Positions 58,210 through 64,000 of a DNA stretch of 64,000 nucleotides are shown here, one piece after another. A model generated the notes under the pieces. The model was not told the DNA's origin, ran no database searches, and saw only the letters and a list, made by a program, of their open reading frames with translations. Location: the NCBI GenBank assembly GCA_025617375.2, contig JAMYGW020000009.1, positions 992,001-1,056,000 of the forward strand, in the 5' to 3' direction. Numbering within the stretch: position 1 is the first letter of the stretch; the number at the start of each line of letters is the position of its first letter. Both the position numbers and the translations under genes were made by a program. This DNA comes from Acarospora socialis (Eukaryota > Ascomycota > Lecanoromycetes > Acarosporales > Acarosporaceae).

Positions 58210-58235
58210 TGACTCAAATACCTAGATACTGATAA
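58210..58235. promoter_or_regulatory. AP-1-type TGACTCA and paired GATA motifs upstream of hapX
   Basis: TGACTCA (58210-58216) is a perfect bZIP half-site pair, and GATACTGATAA (58225-58235) holds two GATA cores. In aspergilli hapX is repressed by the GATA factor SreA in iron plenty, and GATA sites sit in its promoter. These motifs lie about 85-110 bases before the hapX ATG but could also serve COG2. Confidence 0.4.
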
Positions 58236-58318
58236 CTTACCTCCAGGCAGCCTTCGAGTGACGGCAACTCGCTCCAACGCTTATTCGCGCCTTTACAGAA
58301 CCTTCGAAACACATTAAA

Positions 58319-59836
58319 ATGTCTGTCTCATTGGAAGCATTGACACTAAACTCTGCCGCATCGCCGCATTCGGTTGCCCCACTATCTTCCATCGCTGCAC
58401 ATCAACCTTCAGCAGGCCCCAAACTACTTGCACCAGCTCCCTCGGCAGAAGCAAGTACTCCTATGCTTACTACAAGGGAATGGATTATCCCACCTCGGCC
58501 CAAACCCGGACGAAAGCCTGCCACTGATACCCCTCCAACGAAGCGTAAAGCTCAGAATCGCGCCGCTCAACGAGCCTTCCGCGAGCGACGGGCTGCAAAG
58601 GTAGGGGAGCTGGAGGAACACATCAGGAAGATTGAAGACGAGGATGAGAGGGAGCAGACGGAGTTGCGGGGACAAATCGAAAGATTAGAGGCGGAGATCG
58701 AGCATTATCGTGAGGAGCTGATGGCTTGGCATCAAAGATGTCATAGGCTGGAGAAGAGTTTGGAACGTGAGAGACTGGGAAGTCAAGCTCTGATGCAGGA
58801 GCTCACGATCTTACGAGATGGAAAAGCTATAGGAGCGGATGCAGTAGCTTTACCGCCTAGAAGATCTGTCCGGAAGAGAGGATCCATTCAACAAGAGCAG
58901 TACCCTGAGCCGGTTCAGACCGTATTAGGCTCTCAAGATATATCCATGGGTTGTGGAGCTTGCACTTCTACCACTCACTGCGAGTGCATTGAGCAAGCGT
59001 TCAATATTTCGAATTGCACCTACTCCGAGGACCCTATACCGAAAAGACCGCTGTCACCGCAAACCTCTACTGGAAGCAAACGTCTTAGACAGTCGGACGA
59101 GGTCTCCAAGACTGATCCGGAAGCTCTCGAGGTTGACTTCACTACTCGATATTCTACCAAGCCAAATAGCACCACAGCTGCTGTTTCTTCCAATTCTCAG
59201 CTAACAGCAGCGTCAGCGACGACTTCCGCAGACCTCTGTGGATTCTGTCAGGACGGGACTCCTTGCATCTGTGCCGAGACTGCTGCTGATAACGCCCAAA
59301 CCATTCATCCAGCTCACGCTGTCTCTCAATTCACACCACCACCATCAGACGGTGACGTCATTCCGAAGCCAGCCGCAAGCCAGCTCACGTCTTGGAACAC
59401 CAATCCATGTGCGAATGGCCCCGGAAATTGTGACCAATGCCGTGCAGATCCACGAAGCACACTATTCTGCAAAAGTCTCGCCGCCACCCGCACCTCCGCT
59501 CCAGTTACCACTACCGCAACCACAACCACAAGTAGCAACATCCAAACCTGCACCAACGCCTCCAATCCAGGCGGATGTTGCCGCACCCAACCCCACCCAA
59601 GTCGTGGCGCAGGCCTGACCCTTACCTGCGCAGACGCATATACCACTCTCTCCCGCCATCCACACTATGCGGAAGCCAGCGATGACTTGGCGACTTGGAT
59701 GCCGAGCCTGCAGACACGACCAATGATGCAGGGTGAGGAAGGGCGGCCGGCTATGGAAGTGGATGCTGCGAACGTGATGAGCGTGTTGAAGTTCTTTGAT
59801 CGGAGGTTTGGGGAGGGGAAGAGGCCTCAAGGGTGA
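58319..59836 (+). CDS. hapX: iron-responsive bZIP transcription factor HapX
   Basis: Partner of the CCAAT-binding complex: represses iron-consuming pathways in iron starvation and senses Fe-S clusters in excess. A single exon of 505 residues. Residues 52-68 (TREWIIPPRPKPGRKPA) are the Hap4-like CBC-binding motif. Residues 73-95 form the basic region (TKRKAQNRAAQRAFRERRAA), followed by a coiled coil to about 165. Four cysteine-rich regions follow: A at 212-223 (CGACTSTTHCEC), B at 307-318 (CGFCQDGTPCIC), C at 364-384 (CANGPGNCDQCRADPRSTLF then C) and D at 411-421. All key Cys are present. The conserved C-terminus MSVLKFFDRRFGEG closes the chain. CFD1 and SDH3 in this window are plausible targets by known biology. 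Confidence 0.96.
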   Translation: MSVSLEALTLNSAASPHSVAPLSSIAAHQPSAGPKLLAPAPSAEASTPMLTTREWIIPPRPKPGRKPATDTPPTKRKAQNRAAQRAFRERRAAKVGELEEHIRKIEDEDEREQTELRGQIERLEAEIEHYREELMAWHQRCHRLEKSLERERLGSQALMQELTILRDGKAIGADAVALPPRRSVRKRGSIQQEQYPEPVQTVLGSQDISMGCGACTSTTHCECIEQAFNISNCTYSEDPIPKRPLSPQTSTGSKRLRQSDEVSKTDPEALEVDFTTRYSTKPNSTTAAVSSNSQLTAASATTSADLCGFCQDGTPCICAETAADNAQTIHPAHAVSQFTPPPSDGDVIPKPAASQLTSWNTNPCANGPGNCDQCRADPRSTLFCKSLAATRTSAPVTTTATTTTSSNIQTCTNASNPGGCCRTQPHPSRGAGLTLTCADAYTTLSRHPHYAEASDDLATWMPSLQTRPMMQGEEGRPAMEVDAANVMSVLKFFDRRFGEGKRPQG

Positions 59837-60079
59837 TAAGATACCGGAGAAAAGAGCTCATGGGATGCTTGATGGGTGGTAAAGTTGGGTTACGTGCTCA
59901 GAGGGGTATTGTATCATGGCAGGACATGACATGGCGCTGTTGTTGCATGATAGATTTACGGTAGATCAATTCGCAAGAATTCCCCACGCTCATAGTGTAT
60001 CACTCTACTCCTATGGGAAAAGGATTCAGTGCATCCTTTATACGCTTGTAAAATCATGCAACGATGATTGGAGAATACA
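59837..60079. other. intergenic downstream of hapX
   Basis: About 240 bases between the hapX stop and the first recognisable part of the NLR relic. I see nothing in it. Confidence 0.4.
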
Positions 60080-61000
60080 CTCAACCTGCGGTTTACGGGG
60101 CCGAAACGGGTGCGAAACAGTGCCGCATATCGTAGACGTTCGACATGAGTGCGAGAATGGCGCGATTCTCTTTACCTCGCGAAGCGCCGATGTGGCTCGA
60201 AATCTCGTGGGCTGTGAAAAGGATACCATTAGAGTCGGACAATGAGCGAAGTCAAAGCAGTCCAGCTTCGGCAGAAGAACCTCGCTGACACTGTAGAGGG
60301 AAGCATAGCAGAATTCGTCAAGACGGTAGACTATATCCCTCTCGCTATCGCTCAAGCCGCAGCTTACCTCAACCGACTTGAGCCACGCATTTTAACTTCG
60401 AGATATCTAGGTGACTTTCATACGTTCGAAAGAAGAGCGAGGCTACTTTACAAAGGAGCTAAAGACCCGTTCAACTCGATCCTCACAACCTGGTAAATAT
60501 TATTTAAGCGCATACATAAGGAACGATTGTCGGCCGTAGATTTACTCTCATTTATGAGCTTCTTTAACCGGTAGGGTATACCTAAGTCCATGATCCGTCA
60601 TTACACAGATAAAGAAAGAGAGACACAAGACAGTAGCGTTGAAGATGACATGACTGATATAGACTTAGTTGATAGAGAGATGACTTTAAAGAGGATATAG
60701 CGATCCTTCGGGCCTTTTTGCTGGTTAAAAGTAACGTACTGTACCGCGAGGACGAGTTTAAGATGTACGCCTTGGCCTAGTTTGCAATACAAATATAGTA
60801 GTTCGATCCACTTAGAAATGATCTGGTGTGAAGTGTTTGTCAAAGTGATAGTCAGGAAGTTCCCCGATGGCGACTATGCAAACTGGTCGAAGTGTCAGAC
60901 TCTTTTCCCGCAGGTTTTAGTTGGGCAAAAGACAAGAGTATTGCAGTATCAACTTAAGTTCCTGCGAGAAGAATTTTTGTATACTGAGAACAGTTGCGAC
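60080..61000 (+). pseudogene. decayed NLR (NB-ARC) relic
   Basis: Scattered pieces in different frames read like the middle of a fungal NB-ARC/TPR protein. First comes ECENGAILFTSRSADVARNLV (the GSILLTSR motif region). Then, one frame over, come MSEVKAVQLRQKNL and TVDYIPLAIAQAAAYLNRLE (the GLPLAI helix). After that LLSFMSFFNR plus GIPKSMIR, and finally FPDGDYANWSKCQTLFPQV from the start of a TPR region. Several stops and frame changes interrupt it, and both ends are missing. Many stops are explained by C-to-T or G-to-A, as expected from repeat-induced point mutation, but I could not measure this. Confidence 0.65.
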
Positions 61001-61394
61001 TTTCCGGCTCCATGTCACTCAATCGAACATTTGCACACATGGTCCTGTCGAGCAGGCTACTTCTCAAGCTCTTGGACTCACAACTGCACCGTGAGCGACT
61101 AGACATGATGCCTTCAAAGGATAATCCTCAAAGCATCCATGACCAGCACGACCCCAAGCCTTCGTAGCCTGATGATGCGACAGATACAACTTGAGATCAA
61201 GTCACATACGTTTTCTGCTCCTGGAGAAGTCCGAATGTCACCAAGATGGGATGCAAATGTGATTATGAAAGTAATAAAACGATACTTTCTTTCATCGAAG
61301 CTTAAGGACAATATAAGCAACCATAACACCTCTTCTAGAGGGAAGCAAGACCCAAACTCTCAGACATCCCCACCAACGTGTCCAAGACCTATCA

Positions 61395-61939
61395 AGTCTT
61401 CGTCCCCTGCTGCAACAACGGCTCCACCATCTGCAAATACCCCTCCACAGCCACATACGGTATCTTCTCAAACGTCGGCCTGTGATCCACCATCTTCGTC
61501 CCCGGCGGCACATAACTCGGCGCCTCCGGCGTCGCGCCCTCTCCCTGCGCATACGGCTGCAACTAGCGCCACTGGTCCGCGCCTAGCGTCGGTAGGCCGT
61601 GCGAGTCCGCCACGGGCACGGTTCTAATATCCTTGTTGCGGTCTAGGACGTTGTCTTTGACTTGTCGAAGGTAGGACGCCCTTAGGGAGTAGTACGGGGC
61701 CGGCGTGGAAGAAGGTTGTCATTCGTTGGAGGGCTTGCTTGGTCACCCAGTGTGGAAGCGTTAGGGAGACGGTGGGTAGGATGCCGGTGTAGGCGGGGAC
61801 GACGGTGAAAGGGGTCGATGAGGGCGGAAATGAGCTGAGGGTGTGAGTCGCGTTGTTTGGCTTGTTCGTCGGCTGGGATGGGGATGTAGGCGCCGTTAAC
61901 AAATTTGTTTGGGGCTGTGTAGAAGGCGAAGAGACTCAT
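61395..61939 (-). pseudogene. decayed gene of unknown family
   Basis: Three minus-strand stretches in changing frames read like one former protein: MSLFAFYTAPNKFVNGAYIP (61939 downward), then FTVVPAYTGILPTVSLTLPH, and finally NKDIRTVPVADSHGLPTLGA together with PPGTKMVDHRPTFEKIPYVA near the end. At least one in-frame stop and one frame change lie between. I do not recognise the family. It could instead be an intact gene with unusual introns, but I found no good splice pairs. Confidence 0.45.
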
Positions 61940-62385
61940 TGTTTGTGGTGTTATTGTCTGCAGAAGAGGTGGGAGTTGTCTTCGGGCCAGAAGGTGTGCA
62001 GGGTGTTGACAAGAGCGCGTGGGCCAGGGAGATTCTGATCGAGAGCGGGAGATAGAGGGTGCTGGGTCGAAGGAGCGTTCCAGAGGCTCAGTGGTGAGGA
62101 TGACCCCCAGAACTTGCAGACCAAAAAGATCAGAGTCGTATTGAACTTGACCTCAAAATTGGATTCAGGTTCATGCAACGCCCTGCCTATGCAGAACTAA
62201 CGCCTCATCTCCGAGGTAAGCACGTAGGTAGCAGGAACCGGCCACAGCAGCAGTGTTGCAGCAAAACCAGTCAAATGACCATCGCACGTCAGGGGCGGCA
62301 AGGTGAGGCAGGAGCTCACAGCTTCTACTTTACCAAGTTTGTGATTTCAATGACTAACAACACAAACTTCTTCCAGAATGCAATC
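61940..62385. other. intergenic
   Basis: 446 bases between the decayed gene and the ankyrin gene. I see no gene. Confidence 0.4.
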
Positions 62386-63845
62386 TCAAGCGTCGACAAA
62401 AATCTCATCATCGCAGTTATCGTTATCATCATCGCTTTCGGTTCCTAGGAGATCGGGATGTCGACAGATTTCATCGGAAAGCTCCATCTTAGATAATATT
62501 CGAACAATGGCTTCATGCTCTTCTTCTCCAGCTTTCCGTCCGTTGGCCAGCCGGAAGTCCCGGTACTGTTCAAAGTTGTCTATAGGATGAGATAAATGAC
62601 AATACTGGTTTGCTGACTCCTCAACAATCCGCATTATTGCGACACTTCCGTACCAGACAATGAAGTCCAGCAGATGGATCGGACCGTCTCGAGCACGACG
62701 ACCAGGCTTTAGCTCGAAGTATTCATTGGTCTTTGCTCCATGCTCAATGAGCATTCGTAATTTCTTCGGTTTGTTGCGATAGACCGCCTCCAAGACAGGG
62801 CTATTTCCATACACATCTCGCGCTTCTATATCTGCTCCATGATCGAGGAGTAGTTGAGTTGTTTCCTTGCTTCCTTGAATTGACTTGAGTAGCGGGTTTT
62901 GAGAATAGATATCCCTACAGTTAACATCTGCCCCCTTGTTGATGAGCATGTTGAGAAAGTCCAGACTTATACTGTCATGCCCCACCGCAATTCGAAATGG
63001 GGTTCTCTTCCAGGCATCAAGGGCATCAACTTCAGCTCCCGCACTTAGCAGAAGCCGGCCGCACAGAGTTTGAGATGATGGGGGAGCTAGAAACACATCG
63101 TGAAGAGGCGTCATTTGTTCTTTATCCACAGAGGTCGGAGAGGCTCCATGTTCTAGAAGTGCTTCAACGGCGGCGCTATTGCCTATGATCACCGCCCAAT
63201 GAAGTAGTGAACGGCCGAAGCAGTCAGGAGTGTTGATATAGGCGTTGTTTAACCTCAATTGCTGACGCAGATCAGCTTGTTCCAGACCAATGACGATGTG
63301 ATGCAATGGTGTAAAACAAAGATCGTCAGTGATGCTAGGTTTTTCAATGGTGAGATTCATTTGCGCCGACCACAGCGGCCTCTGGCTTGGTCGATCGACA
63401 AGTAAACTTGATTGTGCATAGGCACAAGCAGAACTATCGTTCATAAGATTGTGATTCAATCCAATTCAAGACAGCGTCCAGACTTACACTCCTCGGGGGT
63501 CGACCAAATGTAGATTTGCGCCATAGTCTAATAGCAATCCGACTATATCGTGGCTTCGGAACTTCAAAGCATACTACCCAAATCATTTTAGTACATACAC
63601 ACTTCTTATTATAAGCCCCTATCACTTACAATCAGTAAGGAAGTTCCGTCATCGTCAGCCATATCGTTGCCGGAAATCGATCCCTCTCGCAATAACTGAA
63701 GAAACTCATGGGACTGATATTGTTCAATGCACTGCCACGCTTTATGAGATGCTGAAATGGTGCGCGGAAACCCAATCGACCATGATGCTGATAGTTCACC
63801 CAAGTCCCTATATGAAGCTGTAAGCATGAAGGCTCTCTTCATCAT
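62386..63845 (-). CDS. ankyrin-repeat protein, start uncertain near window edge
   Basis: Exons 63845-63630, 63573-63488 and 63406-62386 would encode 440 residues. The 56- and 81-base introns have normal signals and keep frame (SLLI joined to YALKFRSHDIVGLLLDYGAN; RG joined to VLLVDRPSQR). About seven ankyrin repeats run from residue 70 to 370, for example FGRSLLHWAVIIGNSAAVEA, LLEHGASPTSVDKEQMTPLH, NMLINKGADVNCRDIYSQNP, LLLDHGADIEARDVYGNSPV and KLRMLIEHGAKTNEYFELKP. An acidic tail (ESDDDNDNCDDEIF) ends it. The N-terminal part (WQCIEQYQSHEFLQLLREGS) is also seen in many fungal ankyrin proteins that begin much further upstream, so more exons may lie beyond the right edge. Function unknown. Confidence 0.82.
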
Positions 63846-64000
63846 CCATCGGGGAAAATGATATGTGAGCTGAGATGAGGCGGTTTCTCGCTTAATGCAT
63901 CCTTGATAGTTGCAAGGGCGTAAACGGAGGAATGGAGTCCCTGTGTAGCTGTAAAAAAGCGTGCCCAGAACTTCTGTTATGCAATGCGGGCTCTCTAGAC
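63846..64000. other. right edge
   Basis: The last 155 bases upstream of the ankyrin gene. They may hold its promoter or an unseen upstream intron. Nothing else is visible. Confidence 0.3.

Overview
The window is gene-dense nuclear DNA from a filamentous ascomycete (Pezizomycotina). A Dothideomycete is my best guess, on general resemblance only. The evidence is genes interrupted by short introns (mostly 46-90 bases, GTANGT donors, CTAAC/CTGAC-like branch sites) and families typical of this group: a HET-domain protein, a STAND/NLR with TPRs, HapX, fungal Mim1, Pom34, Rtt109 and a fungal S-adenosylmethionine decarboxylase. I joined exons by hand. For nearly every gene below the summed exon length divides exactly by three and the family motifs continue across the joins.

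Layout, left to right: HET gene cut by the left edge; epoxide-hydrolase-like gene that has lost its catalytic triad; HID1; POM34; an acyl-CoA-synthetase-like gene with degenerate motifs; IMG1 (bL19m) divergent from an unknown mitochondrial protein; an unknown disordered protein; a PhoD-like phosphatase; CFD1; a cytochrome P450; an NLR (STAND) gene; SHP1; MIM1; OXA1; TAF11; SPE2; MRPL15; RTT109; a coiled-coil protein; a four-span membrane protein; a nitronate monooxygenase; SDH3; a 2.9 kb stretch with no recognisable gene; TAF6; GUS1; MRPL1; COG2; hapX; a decayed NLR relic; a second decayed gene; and an ankyrin-repeat gene close to the right edge.

The core is housekeeping. Seven genes make or build mitochondria (IMG1, the unknown presequence protein, MIM1, OXA1, MRPL15, SDH3, MRPL1). 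Two are TFIID subunits (TAF11, TAF6), and HID1 and COG2 belong to Golgi traffic. Iron links three loci: CFD1 assembles cytosolic Fe-S clusters, SDH3 belongs to an Fe-S/haem complex, and HapX is the regulator that shuts down iron use under starvation. The recognition-type genes (HET, NLR, ankyrin) lie near the edges and around 23-27 kb, and the decayed copies cluster at 60-62 kb.

The most interesting observations are: an intact reading frame for an epoxide hydrolase lacking all three triad residues; a stop-free 54-base intron in the P450 haem loop; a recurrent switch from C-ending to G-ending codons along the coding strand of many genes; a 434-base ATG-free leader ahead of SPE2; and two self-complementary stress-element repeats upstream of the P450. 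I saw no tRNA, rRNA, CRISPR, intact transposon or virus-like element.
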